Source of the DNA: an uncultured Bacilli bacterium
GTDB taxonomy: Bacteria; Bacillota_I; Bacilli_A; RF39; UBA660
Direction of reading: 5' to 3'
Length of the DNA: 41,477 nt
Assembly: GCA_934086355.1 (NCBI GenBank)
Contig: CAKOID010000002.1
Span: 1-41,477 of the forward strand
Shown one piece after another: positions 1 to 9,534 of this stretch. The position numbers and the translations under genes were made by a program. Numbering within the stretch: position 1 is the first letter of the stretch; every line of letters starts with the position of its first letter. A model generated the notes under the pieces. The model saw nothing but the letters and a program-made list of their open reading frames with translations. It was not told the origin of the DNA and searched no databases.

Positions 1-2
1 GA

Positions 3-803
3 ATAGAAGGAGATGGAAGTATAAAATTAATACTTGAGGATCAAAATACAACTTGTAATAATGCAAATTTTAATGGTAATTGGAAAATTGGAAATAAACG
101 TTTTGGTTATACATTATATAAAGAGGGAACGGTTTCAACATTGGATGGCGCTAAATCTAATACAAAAGATATAGTTATATTAGATTATTTGTTTGGTGAA
201 ACTAATAGTGGTGATTCAATGGCAACAATATTTAAAAATTTTCAAGAAACTAAGTTGTCTGGGTATTTAGATAAATTAAAAAGTGGTGATTGGTGTTATA
301 ATGATAATTCATACCATTTTGTAGATAACAAAAAAGTCTTAATTGGTTCTAGTAGGTTATTGTTAGATAGCATGATTTTAGGAAAACAACCAACGTATGA
401 AGTTTCTGAACAATTTGGAAATAAAAATGGTACTTTAAAGTGTACTGGAAAAAAATTAAGTAAGTATGCTGATAATACTACTGATATGTATGTTGGAACT
501 GTAACGGCAAATGAGGTTATTTATGCAGGAGCAAATCAAAGCGCTAATCCTGATATATATTTAATAAATAATTTTCAAAGGAATAATAATTATTCATTTA
601 CTACTTTGACTCCTTATTTATCTTTTATGGATGATGAATTAATTGCTTATGCAATTGGTGTTCAGTCTTATACATTGACAGGTAGTAATTTACATGATGT
701 ATCTGATGAATATGAAGCAAATAGACCAGCTATTACTTTAAAATCAAATATATCTATTTCAGCTGGTGATGGTACACAAAAAAATCCTTATGTGATTCAA
801 TAA
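3..803 (+). CDS. Adhesin-like surface protein, C-terminal part (5' end outside window)
   Basis: The reading frame is open from the left edge (first full codon at 3) to TAA at 801-803, so only the last 266 residues are visible. It aligns with the C-terminal half of the protein at 13730-15589. Shared features are the GDGSIKLILEDQ motif, a stretch of the type KNFQ..LS.YLDKLK.GDWC, TDMYVGT.TA.E..YAG, and a closing G.GT..NPY motif. The full protein therefore probably also had an N-terminal hydrophobic signal/anchor and a TasA-like domain, but this part is not in the window. The C-terminal region homologous to the GC-rich cassette of the paralogue has ordinary AT-rich codons here. Function is unknown; a surface or ligand-binding role is inferred only. 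A terminator follows directly. Confidence 0.75.
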   Translation: MEGDGSIKLILEDQNTTCNNANFNGNWKIGNKRFGYTLYKEGTVSTLDGAKSNTKDIVILDYLFGETNSGDSMATIFKNFQETKLSGYLDKLKSGDWCYNDNSYHFVDNKKVLIGSSRLLLDSMILGKQPTYEVSEQFGNKNGTLKCTGKKLSKYADNTTDMYVGTVTANEVIYAGANQSANPDIYLINNFQRNNNYSFTTLTPYLSFMDDELIAYAIGVQSYTLTGSNLHDVSDEYEANRPAITLKSNISISAGDGTQKNPYVIQ

Positions 804-812
804 AATTTGATT

Positions 813-842
813 AAAAGTACTAGATTTATGGTGCTTTTTTTA
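813..842 (+). terminator. Rho-independent terminator after the first surface gene
   Basis: The arm AAAAGTAC (813-820) pairs with GTGCTTTT (831-838, one G-T pair), and a T-run follows. It separates the truncated adhesin from the protease gene. A TATAAT at 844-849 just after it may be the -10 of the next operon. Confidence 0.6.
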
Positions 843-872
843 GTATAATTTTGTTAGTATGGTAGTGATAGT

Positions 873-3800
873 ATGAGCGTTAAAAAAATTTTTATTTTGT
901 TAATTAGTTTTATAGTATTTATTCCTTTTTGTAATGCTTTAGAAACGAAACAAGAAATTAATCCAGAATGGATTAAGTATATAAAATTAAGCGATGAAGA
1001 AAAAATAAAGTATGAAGCAATTCCTGAAAAATATGTATATGTATATAATGAAGATAACATTAGTAATATAAAAAAGTACAATTCAAAGAGCAAAATATTA
1101 AAAAACGCTTTGCCAACTTATTATAATCTAGATAATTTGGAAAATAAAAGATATGTTAATTCTTCAAGTAAAGACCAAAAATCTTTAGGTTTATGTTGGG
1201 CTTTTGCTGCCGTTGGTAGTGTAGAGTCAAATGTTCTTCATAATGGCGTTATAGGAATTGACGAAATGATAAATAAATGTGATGGTAATCAAGATTCTAT
1301 ATATTGTAAATATAAAAATGATGAAGAAATAAATGAAAAATATAAGAACAATCTTATGGATGATAATGCAACATTTTCTGAGAGGCAAATAGATTATGTT
1401 TTGACAAAACCTTCAGAAACTAAGGCGTATGATAGAGATGGATTGTATGAAGCTATACTTGAAAAATATAATCCTTATAATACAAATAGAAGATTTGGAG
1501 AAGGGGGATCTTTTGACACAGCGGCTAGATTATTTGGATATGGGATAGGACCTTATAGAACTTTAAATGAATGGGAAAAATATAACACAAATCTTACTCC
1601 TGTTTCGCTATATCAACTTTATGACAGTGTTTCTGATTTGTACCAGGTAACTGATTATTATGATTATCCAAGTATGCCTAAAAATCAAACTTTAAAAGAA
1701 GAGTGGATGAGAAATTTAAAAAATTATATTATGAAGTATGGTTCTGTTTATGTTTCTACAGTAGCTCCTCAAATTTCTTCAGCTCATGCCTGTTATTATT
1801 ATGATACAAAATATAACGTTGATGGACAAAAAAAATATATTAATTTAATTAATTATGATGGAAAGTGTGGAAAAGGTTCAATTGGTGGCCATGCAATGCA
1901 GATAATCGGATGGGATGATAACTATACTTTTGGTTATTGTAAAGCTGATAATTATGCTAGAGATTATACTAAAGAATATTGTGAAAGTAATGGTTATACT
2001 TGGACAGAAGGAAAAGGTGCCTGGATATTAAAAAATTCTTGGGGGACTTCAAGAACTTATCCTTATTTATCTTATATTTCTAGTTTTTATAGTATAAGCG
2101 GTGTAAGAACTGTAAGTATTTCTGATTATGATAATTCTTATAATAATGTTAACAACAATAACAAATATGATTATTCTTATGTTTCAAATAATGGTAAAAG
2201 AGCTACAATGTATATTTATAAATATACAAAAACTGAAAGTCCAGAGTATCTAACAAAGATAAATGTAAAATATAATACTGCTAGTACTCCGTATAGTGTT
2301 TATATTAGTAACGATAATATTAATTATGAATTAGTAGATTCTGGAACTGTAGATTACCCTGGTTTAAGAACATATTATATTGATAATTATAAATTGACAA
2401 ATAAAGATTTTTATATAAAAGTAATTAACTATAGTGCTTCTTATGTAAATGCGTTTACTAAAAATGAATGTACCATTTTAAATAATTGTGATGATAAAGC
2501 TACTTTAGAGAGTGCAACTGACAAAGAATTATATAATGAAGATAATAAAACTTTTAAAATATATACTAAAACTAGTAATATAAAGAGTGGTAGTAAAATA
2601 GATTATAAAATATTAAATAGTAATGGAATTGATGTTACTAATTTATTTAATGATATTCCAACAACTTATATTATAAAAAATAGAGATTATTTAACAATAA
2701 CTGCTAAAAATAAATTGGATTCTGGTTGGTATACATTAGTTTCGACTTATGAAGATATAAAATATGAATATAATTTTGCTGTAGGAGATAGTCAAATTTA
2801 TTTAAAATTAGACGAACCCGATAGATTGTTTGTTGATGATAAAACTTATAAAATTAATTACAGTTTATCTACTACTGTTGGTGTAGATGAAATGATTTGG
2901 AGTACTAGTGATGATTCTATTGCAACAATAGATGATAAAGGTGTACTTAATATAAAAAATAATGGAAAAGTAAAAATAAAACTTACATTAAAAACATTTA
3001 AAGGTGAAATTAGTGATGAAATAGAAGTAATTATTTATAAAAAAATAAATGATATTAATGATTTTGTATCTATGTATGGAACTAATAAAGCATATTATTT
3101 AAATGTTGATTTATCTTTTAAAGATTTTAATTTTAATAATGTTTCTGATAGAAGTTTTAGTGGTGTATTAGAAGGAAATTATCATATATTACAAAATATT
3201 AATATAGATGATGAATATGGTGGGATTTTTAGTAAAATAGATAATAGTCAAATATCTAATATTAAAATTGTAGATTCTTCATTTAAAGGAACTTTAGCGT
3301 CTGGTTCTATAGCTGGTTTTGCAGACAATTCCAAGATATTAGGAATTTATAATACTTCTAAAATTTTTGGCTTAGATGCTGCTGGAGGAGTTATAGGATT
3401 AGGAATAGATACTGATATTAGTGAATCATATAATGGTGGTAATATAGTTGTTGAATCTGATAAAACTACTTTATATTCTGGTGGGATTGTAGGAAAACTA
3501 ATTGGTGGAAATATATCCAATTCTTATAATGATGGAAATGTACAAGGGATCAGTAATTTAGAAAATGAGATGGTTTATATTTATGCTTCAGGTATTTTGG
3601 CAAAAACAGAAGAAAGTCATATTGATTATTCATATAATAAAGGTTTAATCCAAGTTAATGTTAAGTCAGATAAATCATATATTTATAAAACGGGTTTAAC
3701 AAATGATTTTAATTATATTAGTAATTCATATTATTTAAAAGATACAACTTATACTGTAATGGATGAATCATTTGAAAAAACAAGTGAGGAATTAAAGCAA

Positions 3801-5312
3801 AAAGGTACTTTTTATAATTGGGATTTTAATAAGATATGGAAAATAGTTGAAGGAAAAGGTACACCAATGTTACAAAAATTTCCTATTAGTGTTACCGATG
3901 TACAATTTGATTTATTTAGTAAAACATTAAATACAAATTATGAATATGATTTTACTTATGAAATATATCCATTAGGTTCTACAGATGATATTGTAATAAA
4001 GAGTGAAGATGAAAGTTTATTTACTGTAGAAAATAATAAAATAATTACCAAAGATAAAATTGGTTCTAGTTATATAACATTTATAGTTCAAGATAAGAAA
4101 TATACGTTTCCTATAAATGTAGTTAATTTATTTAATATTGATTATGATAAAACTTTAACTGGTGGATTTGTGGATATTAATATGGATTATAAATATTATT
4201 TGAGTAAGTTAGATAATCAATATATTAAATTAGAATATGGTATTAATGATATAAATAATAGTCATAGTTTTGAGAAGAATGTTATAAGTGATAAATATAG
4301 TATTAGAATTGATAATATAGGAATATTATATTTAAAACTTTATGTATGTGATGATAATTCATGTAAAAATATTTATGAAAATAATTTTAATATAGATAAT
4401 ATAGATAAGATTAGACCTCAAATAGATATATATCCTGATAATATAAATAAAACTATAAGAATTAATATAAGTGATGAAAATGGTTTAAGTTCTTATAATA
4501 AATATCTATATGGTTTAAGTTCTTCTGATAAGATTAATCCTACTAAATTTAATAATTTTAAATTAAATGAAACGTTTAAAGATTTAAGTTTGAGTAATGA
4601 AAATTATTATTTGTGGGTAAAAAATGTTTATGATAATCCTGGTAATGGATTATGTGATGGCAATTATTGTATATATGAATTAAAGTTAGCAGATAATTTT
4701 TATAATTTATATTATTATGATGAAGATAGTGTAACTTTGTTAAAAAAAGAAAGAATATTAGAAAATACTAAGATTGTTCCTTCATTTAATGCTATTAAAA
4801 ATAATACACAGGATTTTGATTATGAATTTTTATATTGGGAAGGTTATACTAGTGGTATGAAATTGACTAAGGATACAAGTTTTATCGCTAAATTTAAAGG
4901 ATATTTTAGAGGGCTTAGTAGTAATAAATATTTAGTACATGATGGTATGATAACTAATATAAAGGCCGATAAAATTAATAATAAAGTAAGTGTTAATGAA
5001 TTTAAATCTAATATTAATGTTAGAGAAGAATATAATTTTTATAAAGGTGATTTAATTAATCCAGAATTTATTAGTACTGGTATGTTATATAAGAGTAATT
5101 ATAGAACATATAAAATAGTTCTAATGGGTGATGTTACTGGTGATGGTGTTATTAAGATGAACGATGTTATGAAAATTGCAAGTCAGTTAGTTAATGGAAA
5201 TGTTTTACAAGATGAATATTTAATTGCTGGTGATGTTACAGGGGATAATAAGGTTAAAATGAATGATGTTATGAAAATTGCAAGTGGACTTGTAAATGGA
5301 GGTAGTCTATGA
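873..5312 (+). CDS. Secreted papain-family cysteine protease with C-terminal dockerin
   Basis: A 1479-residue secreted protein. Residues 1-22 form a signal peptide (KK, hydrophobic core, CNALE). The C1 papain-like domain spans about 80-420, with the oxyanion Gln102 and nucleophile Cys108 (KDQKSLGLCWAF), His340 (GGHAMQIIGWDD) and Asn388 (LKNSWGTS), so the catalytic set is complete. Next come a BIG2-like beta domain (about 655-725, WSTSDDSIATID), GLUG-like repeats (about 770-950), further Ig-like regions, and a Listeria-Bacteroides-type repeat (about 1330-1390, FLYWEGYTSG). The final 65 residues are a two-repeat type I-like dockerin: GDVTGDGVIKMNDVMKIAS and GDVTGDNKVKMNDVMKIAS, each with a Ca-loop D.TGD and a helix. 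Its TGA stop overlaps the ATG of the cohesin gene by four bases, so the pair is probably translated together. The likely role is extracellular proteolysis while tethered to the cell through the cohesin partner. Substrate unknown. Confidence 0.9.
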   Translation: MSVKKIFILLISFIVFIPFCNALETKQEINPEWIKYIKLSDEEKIKYEAIPEKYVYVYNEDNISNIKKYNSKSKILKNALPTYYNLDNLENKRYVNSSSKDQKSLGLCWAFAAVGSVESNVLHNGVIGIDEMINKCDGNQDSIYCKYKNDEEINEKYKNNLMDDNATFSERQIDYVLTKPSETKAYDRDGLYEAILEKYNPYNTNRRFGEGGSFDTAARLFGYGIGPYRTLNEWEKYNTNLTPVSLYQLYDSVSDLYQVTDYYDYPSMPKNQTLKEEWMRNLKNYIMKYGSVYVSTVAPQISSAHACYYYDTKYNVDGQKKYINLINYDGKCGKGSIGGHAMQIIGWDDNYTFGYCKADNYARDYTKEYCESNGYTWTEGKGAWILKNSWGTSRTYPYLSYISSFYSISGVRTVSISDYDNSYNNVNNNNKYDYSYVSNNGKRATMYIYKYTKTESPEYLTKINVKYNTASTPYSVYISNDNINYELVDSGTVDYPGLRTYYIDNYKLTNKDFYIKVINYSASYVNAFTKNECTILNNCDDKATLESATDKELYNEDNKTFKIYTKTSNIKSGSKIDYKILNSNGIDVTNLFNDIPTTYIIKNRDYLTITAKNKLDSGWYTLVSTYEDIKYEYNFAVGDSQIYLKLDEPDRLFVDDKTYKINYSLSTTVGVDEMIWSTSDDSIATIDDKGVLNIKNNGKVKIKLTLKTFKGEISDEIEVIIYKKINDINDFVSMYGTNKAYYLNVDLSFKDFNFNNVSDRSFSGVLEGNYHILQNINIDDEYGGIFSKIDNSQISNIKIVDSSFKGTLASGSIAGFADNSKILGIYNTSKIFGLDAAGGVIGLGIDTDISESYNGGNIVVESDKTTLYSGGIVGKLIGGNISNSYNDGNVQGISNLENEMVYIYASGILAKTEESHIDYSYNKGLIQVNVKSDKSYIYKTGLTNDFNYISNSYYLKDTTYTVMDESFEKTSEELKQKGTFYNWDFNKIWKIVEGKGTPMLQKFPISVTDVQFDLFSKTLNTNYEYDFTYEIYPLGSTDDIVIKSEDESLFTVENNKIITKDKIGSSYITFIVQDKKYTFPINVVNLFNIDYDKTLTGGFVDINMDYKYYLSKLDNQYIKLEYGINDINNSHSFEKNVISDKYSIRIDNIGILYLKLYVCDDNSCKNIYENNFNIDNIDKIRPQIDIYPDNINKTIRINISDENGLSSYNKYLYGLSSSDKINPTKFNNFKLNETFKDLSLSNENYYLWVKNVYDNPGNGLCDGNYCIYELKLADNFYNLYYYDEDSVTLLKKERILENTKIVPSFNAIKNNTQDFDYEFLYWEGYTSGMKLTKDTSFIAKFKGYFRGLSSNKYLVHDGMITNIKADKINNKVSVNEFKSNINVREEYNFYKGDLINPEFISTGMLYKSNYRTYKIVLMGDVTGDGVIKMNDVMKIASQLVNGNVLQDEYLIAGDVTGDNKVKMNDVMKIASGLVNGGSL

Positions 5313-6712
5313 AAAAGAAATATTTGTTAATTATAATTTGTTTAATTTTATTTAGAGTTAGTGTAAATGCAACTAGTTTGAGTATTGGATTAAGTTGTCC
5401 TGGGACAGCTTATCCTTCAACTACTGTAAGTTGTACTATATCATCTTCTGTTGGGGATGGTATGATAAATGGTATCAATGCTAATTATTCCTTTAGTAAT
5501 GCATCTTATCAAAACTTTACAGCTGGTGGTGGTTGGAATGTTTATAATAGTACTTCTAATGGATTTGCAATAGGTAATACTAATGGTTCTAGTGGTGGTA
5601 CTATTGGAACGTTAACTATTTTAGTTAGTGGAGATGTTGGTGCTAGTGCAACAGTCAGTTTAGTTGGTATTGGTGCTAGTGATACTAATTTTGAAGATGT
5701 ATCTGCAAGTAATAGAAGTGCAACAATAAATATTATAGAAAAAACGGCACCTGTTACAACTACTAGAAAAAAAGTTGTTTATTTAAGTGATTTAAGTGTT
5801 AATGGTTATGATATAGGATTTAGTAGAAGTACATTTAATTATACATTAGATGTAGGTTATGAGGTTTCAACAATAACAGTAAATGCAAGTAGTTCAAATG
5901 GTTACAATATTACTGGAACTGGAGATATACATGTTAATGAGGGAGAGAATACAGTACTTGTAGTCGTAACTGATAAAGATGGAGAAAGTAGTACTTATAC
6001 TATAAAAGTTAATAGAGTAGTAAAAGTAGATAATAAAATAAATAATAATGTAGAAGAAGCGGATAATGCTTTTAAAAGTAATAAAGATTTAATTGTTAAT
6101 CTAACTAAAAATAAAGATGAATTAATAGTAAAAAAAGAAATGCTAGATTTGATAAAAGGTAATAAACGTACTTTAACTTATAACATATTAAATGGTAATA
6201 ATATTATGTATTCATATATATTTGATGGAAGTAAATTTAATGAAGTATATAATGATATAGATTTAAGTATAAATTTTAATATTAATAAAAAAGATGTAAT
6301 AAATAAAATACTTAATGATAAGAAGGTTATTAGTTTTAAGACTAATTATACTGGTTATTATCCTAATGGTACAATATTGAAAATAAAAAATATAAATAAA
6401 TATCATCAAGAAAGTAGAATGCGATTATATAAATTAAATGATGAAGATAATTTAGAATTATTAAATAGTAATGTTAGAATTAAAGATACATTTATGAGTT
6501 TTAATATAGAAAAAGGTTCAGTATTAGTGCTTAGTAATAAAAATACAAAATCTAAGAATACTAGTATTGTAATAATAGTAAGTACTATAGTAATATTATT
6601 AGAAATATTAGTTATAGGTTATATATTTTATAGAAGAAGTAAACAAACTGAGTTGCCAAAACTTAAAACTTATTTAGAAAATCCTGATTTTGTTGATGAT
6701 GATGAAAAATAA
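5309..6712 (+). CDS. Membrane-anchored cohesin-domain protein
   Basis: 467 residues. A signal peptide (1-21) is followed by a cohesin-like beta sandwich (about 24-140: LSIGLSCPGTAYPSTTVSC, then a Gly/Ser-rich core with GTIGTLTILVSG). Next is a cadherin-like/PF12733-type beta sandwich (about 158-235: LSDLSVNGYDIGFS ... STYTIKVNR), then a beta-rich stalk. One transmembrane helix lies at about 420-442, with an acidic 26-residue cytoplasmic tail ending DFVDDDEK. There is no sortase signal: the tail after the helix is long and LPKL lies on the cytoplasmic side, so anchoring is by the helix. The gene begins inside the stop of the dockerin protease gene, which suggests that this is its docking partner at the membrane. 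The cohesin call rests on fold pattern and gene pairing, not on a strong signature motif. Confidence 0.75.
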   Translation: MKKKYLLIIICLILFRVSVNATSLSIGLSCPGTAYPSTTVSCTISSSVGDGMINGINANYSFSNASYQNFTAGGGWNVYNSTSNGFAIGNTNGSSGGTIGTLTILVSGDVGASATVSLVGIGASDTNFEDVSASNRSATINIIEKTAPVTTTRKKVVYLSDLSVNGYDIGFSRSTFNYTLDVGYEVSTITVNASSSNGYNITGTGDIHVNEGENTVLVVVTDKDGESSTYTIKVNRVVKVDNKINNNVEEADNAFKSNKDLIVNLTKNKDELIVKKEMLDLIKGNKRTLTYNILNGNNIMYSYIFDGSKFNEVYNDIDLSINFNINKKDVINKILNDKKVISFKTNYTGYYPNGTILKIKNINKYHQESRMRLYKLNDEDNLELLNSNVRIKDTFMSFNIEKGSVLVLSNKNTKSKNTSIVIIVSTIVILLEILVIGYIFYRRSKQTELPKLKTYLENPDFVDDDEK

Positions 6713-6734
6713 TGTTTAAAAATATTAAAATATT

Positions 6735-6743
6735 TGTTATAAT
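6735..6743 (+). promoter_or_regulatory. Extended -10 promoter for the 6766 gene
   Basis: TGT-TATAAT (TATAAT at 6738-6743) lies 22 bases before the ATG. No good -35 is visible, as is usual for TGn promoters. It suggests that the gene is transcribed separately from the protease/cohesin pair. Confidence 0.4.
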
Positions 6744-6765
6744 AAAATAGAATAGAGTTGATATT

Positions 6766-8817
6766 ATGAAAAATAAAAGAATTATTATTTTGTGTATAAC
6801 AGCTATAGTGTTAATAGTAACTGGTTTATTATATTTTTCATATGGATATTATATGACTAATATTACAGGGACTGAAAATAGTAAAAAATTAACTTCATTA
6901 ACAAAAATATTTAAATTTGAATTTAGTGATGGTACTGAGAAGTTAGTTTCTAGTAATACCAATTTTATACCTGGAAGTTTTATTGAAAAAACATTTACTA
7001 TAACAAATAAAAGTACTGAAGAAGTGTACTTTAATATAGATTTAGATGAAGTAACAAATTCATTTAGTAGGACAAACGATATTATTTATGAAGTTTATTA
7101 CAATGATGAAATTATATCAACAAATACATTTCCTACAACAAATAGTAGTATAGTAACTAATTTATATATAGAAAAAAATGGAACTAGAACATATACATTG
7201 AAAGTAAAATATTTAAATAGTGAAGAAAATCAAATAAGTGATATGGGAAAAAGTATTAGTGCAAATATATCATTTAGTAAAACTGATGACCCAATAACTA
7301 AGTTTAATATATTGGGAAATAGTTATCAAAGTATTGGAACTGGTAAAAATTTACTAGTATATCCTTATGTTGAAACAACAAAGACAGAGAATGGTATAAC
7401 TTTTACGGATTTAGGTAATGGAGAAATATTATTAAATGGTACGGCTACAAAAACTACAATATTTTCTTTATACACTGATTCCAATCCTTTATTTTTGGAA
7501 GCTGGTAGTTATGTTTTATCTGGAGTAACTAATGGTAGTAGTAATACTTTTTATTTACAGATGTATAATTTGACGAATAGTACTGCTTTGAATTCTCAAT
7601 ATAATGCAACTCGTAATTTTACTGTTGATCAAACATCACAGTTTAGGTTACAATTAGTTGTTACTAATGGTGTTTCAGTAGATAATGCTGTTATTAAGCC
7701 ACAAGTTGAAATTGGAACAAATGGTTCAACATATGAAAAATATGGAGTTTCTCCTACACCTTCTAATCCGAGTAAAATGTTTTATTTAGGTGAAAAAAAT
7801 ATAGTTGATAATAAATATAAAGTGGAATTAAAAACAATTGGAAAGAACTTATTTAATTTTAACAAAGTTTCTCAACAAGGACACATTCGTAAACAAACAT
7901 ATAGTACCACATTAGATGATGGAACAGTAAAAGAAGAGTATGGATATTATACTAAGGGATATAATATTACATATATAAATACTAGTGAAACACTTGAATA
8001 TTATATTGGAAAAAAAGTAACTATTTCTTTTGACTTAATTACTGGAGAAGATGGTGATTTTATGATTTATCAATATCAAACTAATGGAATAGGTATACAA
8101 TTCCCAACTACAACAGTTTCTATGAAAGCGAACGAAATTAAGAGGATAGAATTAACTGGTGAAGTAAAAAGTCTTAGAACTGATACTGTTACTAGTTATA
8201 GTAGAGGTCAAATTTGTGTTTATAAAAATGGCTATACAAGTACTTATACAATTAAAAATATTCAGTTTGAGTTTGGAAGTAATGCAACTGATTACGAACC
8301 ATATGAAGAAAAAAATTATGATGTTTATTTGGATGAACCATTAAGATGCGCTAATAATGTTTGTGATTACATTGATGTATTGAATAAGAAACTTGTTAGA
8401 AATGTAAAAAATAAGATTTTTGATGGTACAGAAACTTGGTCTGAATATACTGCTGTTGGTAATCATTATCAAACTGTAGTAGGAGACAATAGTTTTGGTA
8501 ATACTATTAATAATGTGTCTTCTAATTATTATTTGCCTAATAATAAAAATGGAAATTATTTTTCTGATAATGATTATGCAGTTTTATCTGTAGATGGTAA
8601 TAGAATACGTTTTAAAGATAAAGATATTAGTTCATTGAATGATTGGGTTAGTAGAGTTAAAGAATTTAAAAATAATGGAACTCCACTAGAAGTTAATTAT
8701 CAATTAAAAACACCTACTGAATCATATATTTCATTACCTGATATAACCGATATAACTGGTAGAACGTTAGTTGTTACAGATGGTTACTTAAATTCAAGTA
8801 GTGTCGTAATAGAATAA
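6766..8817 (+). CDS. TasA/SipW-type surface protein with phage-tail-like modules
   Basis: 683 residues. The N-terminal hydrophobic segment (about 4-27) and the domain after it (about 28-175: TKIFKFEF.DGTEKL, FTITNKS..EVYF, TYTLKVKYL) resemble SipW-dependent TasA/camelysin-like proteins and match the N-terminus of the protein at 13730 in layout. From about 185 the protein changes: GTGKNLLVYPYVETTK, ITFTDLGNGEILLNGTAT, then VEIGTNGSTYEKY, and later a second copy of the theme with KNLFNFNK and FEFGSNATDYEPYEE. These are typical of phage tail-tip or baseplate proteins that carry carbohydrate-binding modules. No C-terminal anchor or LPXTG is present. The likely role is a surface or matrix adhesin; the ligand is unknown. 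The gene ends six bases before the convergent gatD. Confidence 0.65.
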   Translation: MKNKRIIILCITAIVLIVTGLLYFSYGYYMTNITGTENSKKLTSLTKIFKFEFSDGTEKLVSSNTNFIPGSFIEKTFTITNKSTEEVYFNIDLDEVTNSFSRTNDIIYEVYYNDEIISTNTFPTTNSSIVTNLYIEKNGTRTYTLKVKYLNSEENQISDMGKSISANISFSKTDDPITKFNILGNSYQSIGTGKNLLVYPYVETTKTENGITFTDLGNGEILLNGTATKTTIFSLYTDSNPLFLEAGSYVLSGVTNGSSNTFYLQMYNLTNSTALNSQYNATRNFTVDQTSQFRLQLVVTNGVSVDNAVIKPQVEIGTNGSTYEKYGVSPTPSNPSKMFYLGEKNIVDNKYKVELKTIGKNLFNFNKVSQQGHIRKQTYSTTLDDGTVKEEYGYYTKGYNITYINTSETLEYYIGKKVTISFDLITGEDGDFMIYQYQTNGIGIQFPTTTVSMKANEIKRIELTGEVKSLRTDTVTSYSRGQICVYKNGYTSTYTIKNIQFEFGSNATDYEPYEEKNYDVYLDEPLRCANNVCDYIDVLNKKLVRNVKNKIFDGTETWSEYTAVGNHYQTVVGDNSFGNTINNVSSNYYLPNNKNGNYFSDNDYAVLSVDGNRIRFKDKDISSLNDWVSRVKEFKNNGTPLEVNYQLKTPTESYISLPDITDITGRTLVVTDGYLNSSSVVIE

Positions 8818-8844
8818 AAAAAGTTAAGAAATAAAATTCTTAAC
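8814..8844 (-). terminator. Terminator of the murT-gatD operon
   Basis: A perfect 8-bp stem (GTTAAGAA at 8823-8830 with TTCTTAAC at 8837-8844) has a six-base loop. Read on the minus strand it is followed by seven T. The stop codon of gatD lies inside the stem. Confidence 0.75.
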
Positions 8845-9534
8845 AAATTCATTATAAGCTTTTTCATCGGGTGTAGATATACTTTTATATAGTATATCTT
8901 TTTTTTCTAATATTTCTTTAATAATATAATCTTTAAATATAGGATTGCGTATTAAAAGAGGTCCTAAGTTATATGTTGCGTATAGATTTTTATAATGTAT
9001 TCCTTCATTGTGTGATTTATAATTATCAGCATATCCATCAATTATATTAAATAAATGATGTTCTTTATTGTTTAAGACACATTGTCTATTTTGGAAAGCA
9101 ATTATTGGTTCTTTGATTAAATCACATTCTAATATTTCTTCACCAATAATACGTTTATCAACTTCTTTAGTGTAAAAGTCAAATATATCTAATGTTTCAA
9201 TTTTATCACCATTTGTTTTTAAAATATATTTTCCTAATAATTCATAACTATTACCTGTAAATATAAAATGTTTTTCATTTTCTATAGCATTTTTTATTTT
9301 ATCTTTATATTTTAATATATCATCTATGACTATCTTTTGGTTTTCTTCACTTCCGCATCCCATATAATAAATATCATACTTATTAAAATCTATTTTGTCA
9401 TTTACTGTTAAGTTTGTTACTTCAGTAAACATATCTTGATCATTAAAACCTTTTTCTAATGCCATTATATTTCCATTTTCTCCATATAGATTCATTAAAT
9501 CATAATATAAGTGTGCTATTTTAATTTTTTCCAT
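8824..9534 (-). CDS. gatD: GatD-like subunit of lipid II isoglutaminyl synthase, catalytic residues replaced
   Basis: 236 residues, the usual GatD size. In Gram-positive bacteria GatD releases ammonia from glutamine and MurT uses it to amidate the D-Glu of lipid II. Family landmarks are clear: HLYYDLMNLYGENGNIMAL at the N-terminus, YYMGCGSEENQ where the family has GGGSDREQ, and GIHYKNLYATY near the end. However, the nucleophile segment reads FTGNSYELLG where S. aureus GatD has ICGGYQFLG, so the Cys aligns with Gly94. The catalytic His segment reads TYNLGPLL where the family has TYLHGPIL, so His aligns with Leu190. Glutaminase activity is therefore probably lost. It overlaps murT by 14 bases and is probably translationally coupled. 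It may serve as a structural subunit while MurT uses free ammonia; this is inference. Confidence 0.8.
   Translation of the reverse strand: MEKIKIAHLYYDLMNLYGENGNIMALEKGFNDQDMFTEVTNLTVNDKIDFNKYDIYYMGCGSEENQKIVIDDILKYKDKIKNAIENEKHFIFTGNSYELLGKYILKTNGDKIETLDIFDFYTKEVDKRIIGEEILECDLIKEPIIAFQNRQCVLNNKEHHLFNIIDGYADNYKSHNEGIHYKNLYATYNLGPLLIRNPIFKDYIIKEILEKKDILYKSISTPDEKAYNEFVKNFIS

Noticed and set aside
6640..6680. LPKL near the end of the cohesin protein as a sortase motif
   Set aside because: It lies after the membrane helix on the cytoplasmic side and no hydrophobic stretch follows, so it cannot be a sorting signal.
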